From UBA12545 sp051024685 (lineage in GTDB: Bacteria; Bacillota; DSM-521; Neomoorellales; Neomoorellaceae): DNA of 49,494 nucleotides. The translations under genes were made by a program, and so were the position numbers. Below, in pieces: positions 32,169-40,160 of this stretch. How positions within the stretch are numbered: the stretch's first letter is position 1; each line of letters begins with the position of its first letter. The notes under the pieces are model-generated. The model was not told the DNA's origin. It made no database searches and saw only the letters and a program-made list of their open reading frames with translations. The stretch lies in the NCBI GenBank assembly GCA_051024685.1, contig JAZHPA010000021.1:1-49494 (forward strand), read 5' to 3'.

Positions 32169-33522
32169 AGAAGCTGCCCTGCGCATCGTCTACCGAGTGT
32201 ACGAGGAGGGTGCCTATGCCAACCTGGCGGCCAATGAAGTCCTGGGAGCCGCGGAGCTTGCGCCTCGAGAACGGGCCCTGGCGACGGAGATTGCCTATAC
32301 GGCCATCAAGGCTTGGAACACCGTAGACTGGGCCCTAAATTTGTGTTTAGAAAAGAAAAGATTAGAGGATCTCCCCGCCTGGATCCGCTCTGTGCTGAGG
32401 GTGGGGGCGGCCCAATTGCTTTTTCTTTCCCGCATGCCCGCCCGTGCTGCCGTCTACGAGACGGTCGAACTGGCTAAGAAATACGGACATAAGGGCACCG
32501 TAGCTTTAGTAAATGCCGTTCTGCGGCGTCTGCTGAGCCAGAAGGACAGGCTGCCTTATCCTGATATAAAAGAGGATCCTGTTGAACATATTGCCTTGCG
32601 CTATTACCATCCTCCCTGGCTGGTGGCCAGGTGGCTGGAGCAATTCGGCCTGGAAGAAACCGTTAAGCTTTGCCAGGCGAACAACGCACCCCCTCCCTTA
32701 ACTGTCCGGGTGAATACATTAAAGGCAGACGTTTTGTCCCTTGCGGAAATATTGAACAAAGAGGGCATCAGAGTTTATCCTGCCCGCTATGCCCCAGACG
32801 GCTTGGCATTGCAGGATCTGGTTGCTCTGGAGAGGTGCCCTGCTTTCCGGCAAGGGCTGTTTTATGTGCAAGATGAGGCTTCTATGCTGGTTGGGTATGC
32901 CCTGGCACCTCCTCCGGGGAGTACGGTGATCGATGCCAATGCTGCTCCAGGAGGGAAAACTACTCACCTGGCCCAATTGATGGGAAATAAAGGAACTATC
33001 CTGGCGTTGGATATCCATCCCGGCAGGTTGCAGCTCATTGAAGAAAACTGCCGCCGGCTGGGTGTTACTTGCGTAACAACGGAGCTGGCCGATGCCAGCC
33101 GGCTAGGAGAAAAGTATGCGGGGGTGGCAGACTACCTCTTAGTTGATGCTCCCTGTTCAGGATTAGGGGTATTGCGGCGCCGCCCAGACGCCCGCTGGCG
33201 CAGGGAACCACGAGAGATAGAAGAATTGCCGGGGCTACAACTTTCAATTTTAAAGGGGTCTGTAGGGTGTCTGAAGCCGGGCGGCGTTTTGGTGTACAGC
33301 ACCTGCTCCCTGGCACCGGAAGAAAACCAGGAGGTACTGAGGCGGTTCTTGCAGGAAGCCGATTTTATGGAGTACGAGGACCTTTCAGGGTATATACCCA
33401 ATCTTCCACCAGATCTTAAAGGGCAAGCGGAGAGCGGACAGGTTCAGTTTTTGCCGCACCGCCACGGTACGGACGGGTTCTTTATAGCCAGGTTACGCCG
33501 GGTGGATGGCAGGGGGAATTAG
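32158..33522 (+). CDS. rsmB: 16S rRNA (cytosine-967-C5)-methyltransferase
   Basis: It methylates C967 of 16S rRNA with SAM. An N-terminal NusB-like domain (about residues 1-140) binds RNA and is followed by the Rossmann methyltransferase domain with APGGKTTHLAQLM (motif I), DAPCSGLG (Cys333) and YSTCSL (Cys383), the two cysteines of m5C enzymes. Motif I reads DANAAPGG where most relatives have Cys before AAPGG; that position is not catalytic. At 454 aa it is normal. The GTG at 32158 lies within the upstream gene with only a weak ribosome site, so it probably depends on coupling. Confidence 0.95.
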   Translation: MTSREAALRIVYRVYEEGAYANLAANEVLGAAELAPRERALATEIAYTAIKAWNTVDWALNLCLEKKRLEDLPAWIRSVLRVGAAQLLFLSRMPARAAVYETVELAKKYGHKGTVALVNAVLRRLLSQKDRLPYPDIKEDPVEHIALRYYHPPWLVARWLEQFGLEETVKLCQANNAPPPLTVRVNTLKADVLSLAEILNKEGIRVYPARYAPDGLALQDLVALERCPAFRQGLFYVQDEASMLVGYALAPPPGSTVIDANAAPGGKTTHLAQLMGNKGTILALDIHPGRLQLIEENCRRLGVTCVTTELADASRLGEKYAGVADYLLVDAPCSGLGVLRRRPDARWRREPREIEELPGLQLSILKGSVGCLKPGGVLVYSTCSLAPEENQEVLRRFLQEADFMEYEDLSGYIPNLPPDLKGQAESGQVQFLPHRHGTDGFFIARLRRVDGRGN

Positions 33523-33562
33523 GGAAAGTGGGACGAAACCGGGGAGAGGGAGGGGTTTATTC

Positions 33563-34069
33563 ATGGATCATATGCCGTGGCAAGCGCTGGTGTTTCAATC
33601 CATACCGGAAGGGATTATTGTTACCGGACTGGGGTTGGGACTGCTGGGATATTATCCGCCTTTCAAATATGTTATAAGTATTGGTCTTATTAACTCCCTG
33701 TTTTCTTTCTTTTTTATTAGGCGGTTGCCTCTGCCCTTTGGCATACATACTTTAATGCACCTTATTCTTCTGGTCTTTTTGTTAAAGATAATTTTAAAAA
33801 GAATAGAATGGTGGCATGCCGTAACTGCCGTCCTGTTGGGTATAGCTGTGTTAGGGCTGGCAGAAAGCATCTTTATACCTATTCTTTTACAGTTGACGGG
33901 GCTAACCATGGGCCAGGTGCTACACGATACTTGGTTGCGAGTGGTCTTCCCCTTGCCCCATGAAACCGTTTTAGGAATACTGGCCTATTTCATATGGCGC
34001 CGCCGAATATCCCTGCCTGCTTTCGGTACGTCGGTTAAGGGCAAAGGGGATGTGGGCCCTCATGATTAA
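33563..34069 (+). CDS. Membrane protein of an agr-like cassette (possible sensor half)
   Basis: I do not recognise a family. The 168 aa are strongly hydrophobic, with about five membrane helices (around residues 8-28, 33-50, 60-78, 85-108 and 135-155) and a short basic tail. GGGAGGGG lies before ATG 33563; a longer frame from 33506 has none. It ends inside the start of a histidine kinase that itself has only two membrane helices. AgrC receptors have six or seven helices ahead of the kinase, so this protein plus the kinase could be a receptor in two pieces. This is inference from order and topology. Confidence 0.7.
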   Translation: MDHMPWQALVFQSIPEGIIVTGLGLGLLGYYPPFKYVISIGLINSLFSFFFIRRLPLPFGIHTLMHLILLVFLLKIILKRIEWWHAVTAVLLGIAVLGLAESIFIPILLQLTGLTMGQVLHDTWLRVVFPLPHETVLGILAYFIWRRRISLPAFGTSVKGKGDVGPHD

Positions 34070-34916
34070 GAGCCCCTCGATTATAGCTGCCTTGCTCTTA
34101 ATCCTGGCCGAGGCATGTCTGGTGTTGCTCCTCGACTTAAACCTCATTAACGCGCCGGCTTTTCCTACCTTTATCATAAATCCAAGTACGGCCGTGCAGC
34201 TAATATCGCCCCTGTTGATCATTACCTCCCTGGCCTTAACTTATTTGCTTTTCAAGTATACCGAGAAAGAGATAGAAGTTAACAACCAGCGGATTCATAT
34301 TGATAATCTGCGGGAAAGCCTGGAAAACTTGCGCGCCCAGCGTCACGACTTCATCAGCCACCTGCAGGTAATTCTCGGCTTCTTGCAGTTAAGTATGGGT
34401 GAGGAGGCCAGAGATTATGTCCAATCTTTATGTTCCGAAATAAGCCAGCCTACCCGCATTATTTCGACCAACCAGCCAACCCTGGCGGCTTTAATCAGGA
34501 GCAAAATGGGTGTGGCTGAAAGCAAGGGTGTAAGCTGGCAGTGCGAAATCAGTTCGGATCTAAAAGAGTTCCTTGTGCCGGGCCCCGTCATAACTCGCAT
34601 TTTTGGCAATCTGCTGGACAACGCCATTGAAGCCTGTTGTTCAGAAACCGCCCAAGAAAAGCGCCTCTGGCTTCGCATTTACGACAAGGACGGCGAATAC
34701 ATTTTCGAAGTGGGCAACACCGGGCCGGCCATTCCTCTACCCCTGCAGGAAAAAATTTTCGAACGCGGTTTTACCACCAAAAAGGACAAGGAGGGCCACG
34801 GCCAGGGATTGTTTATCGTTAAGAGCCTGGTAACCGAGTACAACGGGCGCATTAGCGTCCAGAGCAGCGAACAGGGTACGGTGTTTAGTCTGTCCTTCCC
34901 CCGCTGGAAAAAATAA
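34062..34916 (+). CDS. Spo0B/AgrC-like sensor histidine kinase
   Basis: A membrane histidine kinase of the HPK10/Spo0B_a class. Two membrane helices (about residues 6-25 and 48-66) lead to a dimerisation helix with the phospho-acceptor His95 in QRHDFISHLQVILGF, and a GHKL ATPase with the N box NLLDNAIEA (183-191) and G box GHGQGLFIV. ATG 34062 overlaps the upstream stop; ATG 34050 is an in-frame alternative, but the ribosome site AAAGGGG would then be too close. No response regulator is encoded nearby. Placement before agrB and agrD suggests that it senses the peptide made there. Confidence 0.85.
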   Translation: MIKSPSIIAALLLILAEACLVLLLDLNLINAPAFPTFIINPSTAVQLISPLLIITSLALTYLLFKYTEKEIEVNNQRIHIDNLRESLENLRAQRHDFISHLQVILGFLQLSMGEEARDYVQSLCSEISQPTRIISTNQPTLAALIRSKMGVAESKGVSWQCEISSDLKEFLVPGPVITRIFGNLLDNAIEACCSETAQEKRLWLRIYDKDGEYIFEVGNTGPAIPLPLQEKIFERGFTTKKDKEGHGQGLFIVKSLVTEYNGRISVQSSEQGTVFSLSFPRWKK

Positions 34917-34972
34917 AGATAAATTTGGAAAAAGAAGAAGGATTTTCTTAAATTATATAGAATTAGTACCCC

Positions 34973-35644
34973 ATGATCAGTATCCACAGTATAGCCAGGC
35001 TGATGGCGGAGGGTATACTATCTTTGTCCGCCCAGGAAGAAGCCGCCTCCCAAGGAGATAAGGATGGGGAGCGCCTGGAAATTGTAGCCTACGGTCTGGA
35101 GATAGCCCTGGGGGCAGTGGTAGAAGTTTTAGCCATAATAGGGGTTGCCCTAAGTCTGGGAATATTGCCGGAAACGGCCGCGGCCCTAATCACCCAGAGC
35201 CTCTACCGTTTTGGAGCAGGGGGCGCCCACTGTACGGCTTATTACCGCTGCCTGCTAAGTTCCACGGGTGCTCTAGCCCTGGTGGGCTGGGGGGGCCGGC
35301 AGTTAGCCCAAACCTTGCCCGCAGGAGGAGTGGTTAGCTTAAGTTTGCTCGCATTCATGGTTAGTTTACCGGCAGTATGTCGCTGGGCGCCGGCGGATAC
35401 GCCGGCCAACCCCATCTCCAGCCCGCGCCGGCGTACCTGCTTGAAAAATATAGCCCTTGCCTTCCTGGGCGGCTGGTTGGTGTTGGTACTTATAGCAGCG
35501 GGTAAAGCAAGGGCCAGTGTGCTCTATGCCTCGACTTTGGCCGTTATGCTCCAGACCCTTACGATCACGCCGGCGGGTTATCGGCTGATGGCGTGGCTCG
35601 ACGAAGGATTAAGACGGTTACTGCCCCTGGAAGAAAGGAGGTGA
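34973..35644 (+). CDS. agrB: AgrB-like peptide-processing membrane protease
   Basis: AgrB removes the C-terminal tail of AgrD and forms the (thio)lactone ring. The 223 aa have four to six membrane segments and the catalytic pair at the usual spacing: His86 and Cys93 in GGAHCTAYYRC. FRFGAGG-like context (YRFGAGGAH) and the RR-rich cytosolic loop also fit. No Shine-Dalgarno site is seen before the ATG at 34973; an AT-rich -10-like sequence (TATAGAAT) lies about ten bases upstream, so the mRNA may be nearly leaderless. The next gene is the AgrD precursor, seven bases on. Confidence 0.9.
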   Translation: MISIHSIARLMAEGILSLSAQEEAASQGDKDGERLEIVAYGLEIALGAVVEVLAIIGVALSLGILPETAAALITQSLYRFGAGGAHCTAYYRCLLSSTGALALVGWGGRQLAQTLPAGGVVSLSLLAFMVSLPAVCRWAPADTPANPISSPRRRTCLKNIALAFLGGWLVLVLIAAGKARASVLYASTLAVMLQTLTITPAGYRLMAWLDEGLRRLLPLEERR

Positions 35645-35650
35645 AGGAGC

Positions 35651-35785
35651 ATGTGGAGGAAGGTTGCAGCCCTGGCAGCTTCCTGGATGGCTGTGCTGGC
35701 CGTGGTAGTGGCCCAAGGTAGTGTAGTCCCGAGTAGTATACTTACATTTTACCAACCCGAAGTGCCGCAGAGCTTAAGAAGGTAG
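35651..35785 (+). CDS. agrD: AgrD-like cyclic lactone autoinducer precursor, 44 aa
   Basis: The peptide has the three AgrD parts: a basic amphipathic helix (MWRKVAALAASWMAVLAVVV), a short core, and an acidic/proline tail YQPEVPQSLRR that matches the conserved EVPxxL recruiting signal. Aligning EVP with staphylococcal AgrD places the AgrB cut after Phe33, and the ring residue at position -5 is Ser29, giving a predicted ring Ser-Ile-Leu-Thr-Phe. Most AgrD peptides have Cys there; serine gives a lactone rather than a thiolactone, as in some Staphylococcus intermedius-group strains. There is no cysteine at all in the peptide. AGGAGGTGAAGGAG gives a strong ribosome site. Confidence 0.85.
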   Translation: MWRKVAALAASWMAVLAVVVAQGSVVPSSILTFYQPEVPQSLRR

Positions 35786-35844
35786 TACGAGTTAGTTAAG
35801 AGTATTACTAAAAACTTTTTTAAGACCAGGGGCAGTGCATATAG

Positions 35845-35875
35845 AAGGGGAAAGGCATTCCCCTTTTTCTTTTTA
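35845..35875 (+). terminator. Intrinsic terminator of the agr-like cassette
   Basis: GGGGAA (35847-35852) pairs with TTCCCC (35858-35863), extended by AA/TT, and is followed by T runs interrupted by a single C. It lies 60 bases after agrD. Confidence 0.8.
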
Positions 35876-35892
35876 GTCGGACGAGCCTGGTA

Positions 35893-35947
35893 TATAATGG
35901 CACGGGTTTAGCTATACTAGTGGTGGCCTGGTATAATATGTACCAGG
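35893..35947 (+). promoter_or_regulatory. rlmN promoter region with a perfect palindrome at the start
   Basis: TATAAT occurs at 35893-35898 and again at 35932-35937. Each is preceded by CCTGGTAT, so a block is repeated 41 bases apart. The second lies in a perfect inverted repeat, CCTGGTA (35927-35933) / TACCAGG (35941-35947), next to the ribosome site. It could be an operator or an mRNA hairpin. -35 boxes are poor. Confidence 0.45.
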
Positions 35948-35955
35948 GAGGCACC

Positions 35956-37017
35956 ATGGCTTACGGAGTGGAACTTCAGGGTTTAGAATTAGATGAATTG
36001 AAACAGCTGGTCCGTACCCTGGGAGAGGCGGACTACCGGGCGATCCAGTTATTTCAGTGGCTGCATACCCACCAGGCTGACGACTGGGCGGCCATGACCA
36101 ATTTGCCCAAGAAGTTGCGGCAGCAATTGGCCGCGGTCGCCTCCCTGCCGTCGATTAACATTCTTCGCGCCCTCCAGGATCCTGAAGATGGGACTATCAA
36201 GCTCTTAATATCTCTGCCGGACGGCGAAAAGGTGGAATGTGTCCTCATGATCTACGGCAGAGGGGGCGCAGGCAGGCGCCTTACGGCCTGCCTTTCCAGC
36301 CAGGTAGGTTGTCCTGTGGGTTGCAGCTTTTGTGCTACCGGCCAGGGGGGATTTCGGCGCAATCTGACGGCAGGGGAAATTATTCTGCAGGTTTTGGCTC
36401 TGCAGCGCCACCTGGACTGGCAGGGAAACAGGGAGCGTATTAGCAATGTTGTTTTTATGGGCATGGGTGAGCCCTTGCTCAATTGTGAAGCCGTATTGAA
36501 AGCTCGCCGGATTTTGATGCACCCCCAAGGATGGGGTATAAGCCACCGGCGGATCACCATTTCCACTTGTGGAGTAGTGCCCCAAATTAAACGTTTAGCC
36601 CTGGAAAAACCTCCTCCGGAGCTGGCCATCTCCCTGCACGCTACCACCGACGCGGTACGCAATAGACTAGTACCCCTTAACCGGCGCTATCCCTTAGGTG
36701 AACTCTTGGCCGCCTGCCGTGAGTACGCCGAAGTCACCGGCCGCCGGATAACCTTTGAGTATGTTTTAATTAAGGGGCTCAACGACAGTCCGGTAGATGC
36801 GGATCGCCTGGCACAACTGGTGCAGGGCATGTTGGCTTACATCAACCTATTGATATTCAACCCTGTTCCCGGCCTCAGCTGGCAGGCTCCGGCAATAGAA
36901 GATGTCCGTGCTTTTGCCCGACGTTTGCGGGAAAGGGGCCTGGAGGTGGCCGTCCGGGAAAGCCGGGGCTGTCGCATTGCGGCTGCTTGTGGGCAACTGC
37001 GATCTCAGGGGGTGTAG
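35956..37017 (+). CDS. rlmN: Dual-specificity 23S rRNA A2503 / tRNA A37 methyltransferase
   Basis: A radical SAM enzyme that makes 2-methyladenosine in 23S rRNA and some tRNAs. The 353 aa carry the cluster motif CPVGCSFC (Cys119, Cys123, Cys126), the GEPLLN-like MGMGEPLLN, and the methyl-carrier cysteine Cys345 in AACGQL at the C-terminus. ATG 35956 has GGGAGG four bases upstream; the longer frame from 35920 starts within the promoter. The Cfr-specific features are not evident, so this is the housekeeping RlmN. Confidence 0.95.
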   Translation: MAYGVELQGLELDELKQLVRTLGEADYRAIQLFQWLHTHQADDWAAMTNLPKKLRQQLAAVASLPSINILRALQDPEDGTIKLLISLPDGEKVECVLMIYGRGGAGRRLTACLSSQVGCPVGCSFCATGQGGFRRNLTAGEIILQVLALQRHLDWQGNRERISNVVFMGMGEPLLNCEAVLKARRILMHPQGWGISHRRITISTCGVVPQIKRLALEKPPPELAISLHATTDAVRNRLVPLNRRYPLGELLAACREYAEVTGRRITFEYVLIKGLNDSPVDADRLAQLVQGMLAYINLLIFNPVPGLSWQAPAIEDVRAFARRLRERGLEVAVRESRGCRIAAACGQLRSQGV

Positions 37018-37029
37018 GAGGTATAGAAC

Positions 37030-37764
37030 ATGAGCTGGTTAGAAAGGGCGGAAAATTTTTGGCGGCGGCTTTTTGAAGGAATATTTCAGCGGGGAGAAGG
37101 ACCCCAGTTGCAGCCGGTGGAGATCGCCAAGAAACTGGTTCAGGTTATGCGGGATAACCGTTCCGTAAGTGTAAACAGGGTCTACGTACCTAATATCTAC
37201 CTAGTTTATTTGAGCCCCCGGGATTATGAAAATTTGTCGATGTATAAGAATGCCCTGGCCGAGGAGCTGGGGGAATATCTGCGGGACCAGGTGGAGGCGA
37301 GAAATTATACCCTGGTGGGGGAGATAAAGGTAGATTGGGAAATAGATGAGGAATTGTCGCCCGGCGAGGTACGCATTCATGCCCGCCTGGAGGAGGGCAG
37401 GCCGGAGGCTCCTTCAGAGGATACTCTGGTATACCCGGGCCAAATAGAAAAAGATCTTCGTGAAAACCGAGGCGGGGAGCTCCGACTAGTGGTGATCGAA
37501 GGGCCGGATAAGGGCCGCAGCTTCGTACTCCATGTGGGGAAACAAGTGCTGGGACGCAATCCGACCTGCGAGCTTTTTCTTACCGATGAGCAGGTTTCCC
37601 GGCAACACTGCCAGATCGCAGTAGAGGCTGACAAGAGCATCCTGACGGATTTAGGTAGCCGTAACGGTACCTTGGTAAACGGCCAACCGGTTAAGAGAGC
37701 CCTCCTGGCCCCGGGGGACCGCGTGCAAATTGGGCGTACGGTGTTGGAAGTGCAGGTGGTTTAA
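37030..37764 (+). CDS. FhaA-like protein: DUF3662 plus FHA domain
   Basis: It probably couples phosphothreonine signals from PknB to cell-wall synthesis; mycobacterial FhaA binds MviN and FhaB. The N-terminal DUF3662 domain (residues 1-115; MSWLERAENFWRRLFEGIFQ) is followed by a linker and an FHA domain (about 150-240) with GRNPTCELFLTDEQVSRQHC and LGSRNGTLVNG. It lies 12 bases after rlmN (ribosome site GGAGGTATAG). The next gene, also an FHA protein, starts on the base after its stop. Confidence 0.92.
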   Translation: MSWLERAENFWRRLFEGIFQRGEGPQLQPVEIAKKLVQVMRDNRSVSVNRVYVPNIYLVYLSPRDYENLSMYKNALAEELGEYLRDQVEARNYTLVGEIKVDWEIDEELSPGEVRIHARLEEGRPEAPSEDTLVYPGQIEKDLRENRGGELRLVVIEGPDKGRSFVLHVGKQVLGRNPTCELFLTDEQVSRQHCQIAVEADKSILTDLGSRNGTLVNGQPVKRALLAPGDRVQIGRTVLEVQVV

Positions 37765-38268
37765 GTGTTAGCCTTCATAATTATGGCCGTGCGCTTTGGC
37801 TTTTTGTTATTGCTCTACTTATTTTTATTTCACGTCTTGCGCCTGCTGTACCGCGACCTTTCCCGGGCAAGCCAAGGGATTCCACGCGCTTGGGGGCCCA
37901 AAGCCAAGCCTATGGGCAACAGGCATTTAACTTTACAGGTGCGGGAAGCCCTCAGTAACAATATAAAAAGAGGAGAAATTTACCCCCTTGGCGAAAACAT
38001 CATAATCGGTCGTGACGAGTTGAGCGACATTGTCCTTAACGAAACCCACGTGTCGGGACGCCACGCGGCCATCACGCGCCAGGGAGACCGCTGGCAAATC
38101 CGCGATTTGGGTAGCACCAATGGCACTTATGTAAATGGCAAGCGTATTACCGGCCCCGTAGATTTAACACCGGGCGATGAGGTGCGTATTGGAGGCGTTA
38201 TTTTCGAAGTGAGGTGGGAGAATGCGGGCCGAAGTACTTACTCATCCCGGCTTAATGCGTCCCGATAA
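37765..38268 (+). CDS. Membrane-anchored FHA protein (FhaB/FipA-like)
   Basis: The 167 aa have one N-terminal membrane helix (about 3-24), a linker, and a C-terminal FHA domain (about 75-155) with GRDELSDIVLNETHVSGRHA and LGSTNGTYVNGKRI, including the Arg, Ser and Asn that bind phosphothreonine. GTG 37765 follows the fhaA stop with no gap and AGGTGG upstream. The reading frame runs 47 bases into the phosphatase gene, so the last 15 residues overlap. In actinobacteria such a protein marks PknB substrates at the septum. Confidence 0.88.
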   Translation: MLAFIIMAVRFGFLLLLYLFLFHVLRLLYRDLSRASQGIPRAWGPKAKPMGNRHLTLQVREALSNNIKRGEIYPLGENIIIGRDELSDIVLNETHVSGRHAAITRQGDRWQIRDLGSTNGTYVNGKRITGPVDLTPGDEVRIGGVIFEVRWENAGRSTYSSRLNASR

Positions 38269-38932
38269 CGAAGACTCCTATCTTGTAGATTTGGGACTGG
38301 GCCTCCTGGCCGTGGCCGACGGAATGGGCGGGCATCAGGCAGGAGAAGTGGCCAGTGCCTTAGCCTTAAGGGCCTTGGGGGAGAAAGTCAAGGAACATTA
38401 TCAGGGAGACCCCCTTGGGCACCTGGTGTCCGCGGTTCGTTTTGCCAACCGGGTTGTTTATCGTTCGGCCGCCAGCCGGCTGGAATATCGGGGAATGGGT
38501 ACTACTCTTACGGTGGCCTGGGTGATCGACGCGAAGGTTTTATTGGCCCATGTGGGCGATAGTCGTGCTTATCTTTTCCGGGACGGTCAACTACAGGTGT
38601 TAACCCACGATCATTCTTATGTGGGGGAATTGGTTCGCAGCGGCGATCTGACGCAGGAGGAAGCCAGGTCACATCCCCACCGTAATATCTTAACCCGGGC
38701 TTTGGGTACCGAAGCCGAGGTGGCCGTAGACGGGAAGGCCATTTCCCTGAAGGAAGGGGACTTGCTGCTCCTCTGTACAGATGGCTTGCCGGAAGTGGTA
38801 AGGGATGAAGAAATTGCTTTCACCCTGGGCAAGGGAGGAACTTTGAGAGAAATTTTGGAAAATCTCCTGGCCCTGGCTCTAAACCGGGGAGGGCCTGATA
38901 ATATAACGGTGGTGCTCGCAGCCTATGACTGA
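38222..38932 (+). CDS. PP2C-family Ser/Thr phosphatase (PrpC/PstP-like)
   Basis: It should reverse phosphorylation by the PknB kinase encoded downstream. The 236 aa contain the PP2C metal motifs: RPDNEDSYLVD (about 13-23), VADGMGGHQAGEVAS (about 31-45), HVGDSRAYL (about 110) and GGPDNITVVL at the end. GAGGTGGGAG precedes ATG 38222, inside the previous gene. Its TGA overlaps the SEDS gene by eight bases. Kinase, phosphatase and FHA readers in one row form a complete phosphothreonine module. Confidence 0.95.
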   Translation: MRAEVLTHPGLMRPDNEDSYLVDLGLGLLAVADGMGGHQAGEVASALALRALGEKVKEHYQGDPLGHLVSAVRFANRVVYRSAASRLEYRGMGTTLTVAWVIDAKVLLAHVGDSRAYLFRDGQLQVLTHDHSYVGELVRSGDLTQEEARSHPHRNILTRALGTEAEVAVDGKAISLKEGDLLLLCTDGLPEVVRDEEIAFTLGKGGTLREILENLLALALNRGGPDNITVVLAAYD

Positions 38933-40154
38933 AAGGCGGCAGGAGTTCGTCCTTCTTTTCTGGCCTTCCCTCATCCTCCTCAACGGTTACCTATATGGTC
39001 TATTGAATCGTGAGGAATCGGCCGGCTTGGGGAGTCCCGAAATAACCCTTTTGATAGCCGCCTTTTGGGCTGTGCATTTTATTCTAAAAATCAGCCGGCA
39101 CCGGGGGGATCAATATCTGCTGCCCCTGGCTGCCATGCTGACCGCCTTAGGATTGGTGTTTCTTTTTCGCCTGGACCCGGACTTAGCTAAGCGTCAGGTA
39201 GCGTGGAGCGTAGTGGGTTTACTGGTATTGGTGGCCGTCGTGCTGGGAGGAAGCGACTACGAAAGATTCACCCGGTACCCCTACTTGTACTTGACTTGGG
39301 GCCTGTTCTTTCTGTTTTTGACGATGGTGGCCGGGACCAGGATGGGGGGAGCCAAAAGCTGGCTCACTTTAGGGTCCTTTAGCCTGCAACCGGTGGAAGC
39401 GGTAAAGGTTTTGGTAGTGCTCTTCTTAAGCGGGTTTCTGGAAGAAAAGCGGGAACTTATGTTAGAACAATCCCGCTGGCGCTCTACCTGGGGCCCCCTG
39501 ATTACGGCCGTCCTCCTTTCAGTACTACTTTTGGTATTACAGCCGGACCTGGGCTCGGCCCTCATTCTGCTGGCCGTATTTCTAGCCATGATTTACCTGG
39601 CCACCGGGCGCCGGCGGTACATGCTCCTTGGTGGCCTCCTGTTTTTAGGAGGCTCATTGGTAACCTATAGCCTTTTCCCGCACCTGCGAGTACGGGTGGC
39701 TGTTTGGCTTAACCCCTGGGCGGATCCGCAGGGGGCAGGTTATCAGGTAATCCAGTCCCTCTTTTCCCTGGGGAGCGGGGGACTGGTCGGAACCGGAATG
39801 GGACTGGGATATTCCCAGATAATTCCTCATGTGGCTACCGACTTTATTTTTGCCACCATGGGTGAAGAAATGGGATTGTTAGGTAGCGCCGGTATCGCCA
39901 TTCTCTATCTTTTATTTGGCTATCGGGGTTTTCGCGCGGCCTTAAGGGCACCTGAAGGTCAGGGTACCATGCTGGCGGCGGGTCTAACCGTTCTGGTTAC
40001 CTTTCAGGCTTTCATCATTATGGCGGGAGTCAGCAAGCTGTTGCCTTTGACGGGTGTAACCTTGCCTTTTGTAAGCTATGGCGGCAGTTCCCTGATTATA
40101 AGTTACTTGATTTTAGGACTGCTGCTCAACGTAAGCGCTGCGGGGCGGGTGTAA
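38925..40154 (+). CDS. SEDS-family glycan polymerase (FtsW/RodA)
   Basis: SEDS proteins polymerise peptidoglycan glycan strands with a cognate class B PBP. The 409 aa have about ten membrane helices, and the conserved segment LQPDLGSALILLAVFLAM (about residue 205), the ISGVS-like AGVSKLLPLTGVTLPFVSYGGSS (about 365-388) and the GMGLGYSQ motif. The FtsW or RodA role cannot be told from sequence; the cluster with PknB and a transpeptidase recalls mycobacterial rodA-pbpA-pknB. It overlaps the phosphatase stop and precedes the PBP by six bases. Confidence 0.93.
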   Translation: MTERRQEFVLLFWPSLILLNGYLYGLLNREESAGLGSPEITLLIAAFWAVHFILKISRHRGDQYLLPLAAMLTALGLVFLFRLDPDLAKRQVAWSVVGLLVLVAVVLGGSDYERFTRYPYLYLTWGLFFLFLTMVAGTRMGGAKSWLTLGSFSLQPVEAVKVLVVLFLSGFLEEKRELMLEQSRWRSTWGPLITAVLLSVLLLVLQPDLGSALILLAVFLAMIYLATGRRRYMLLGGLLFLGGSLVTYSLFPHLRVRVAVWLNPWADPQGAGYQVIQSLFSLGSGGLVGTGMGLGYSQIIPHVATDFIFATMGEEMGLLGSAGIAILYLLFGYRGFRAALRAPEGQGTMLAAGLTVLVTFQAFIIMAGVSKLLPLTGVTLPFVSYGGSSLIISYLILGLLLNVSAAGRV

Positions 40155-40160
40155 AAAATC

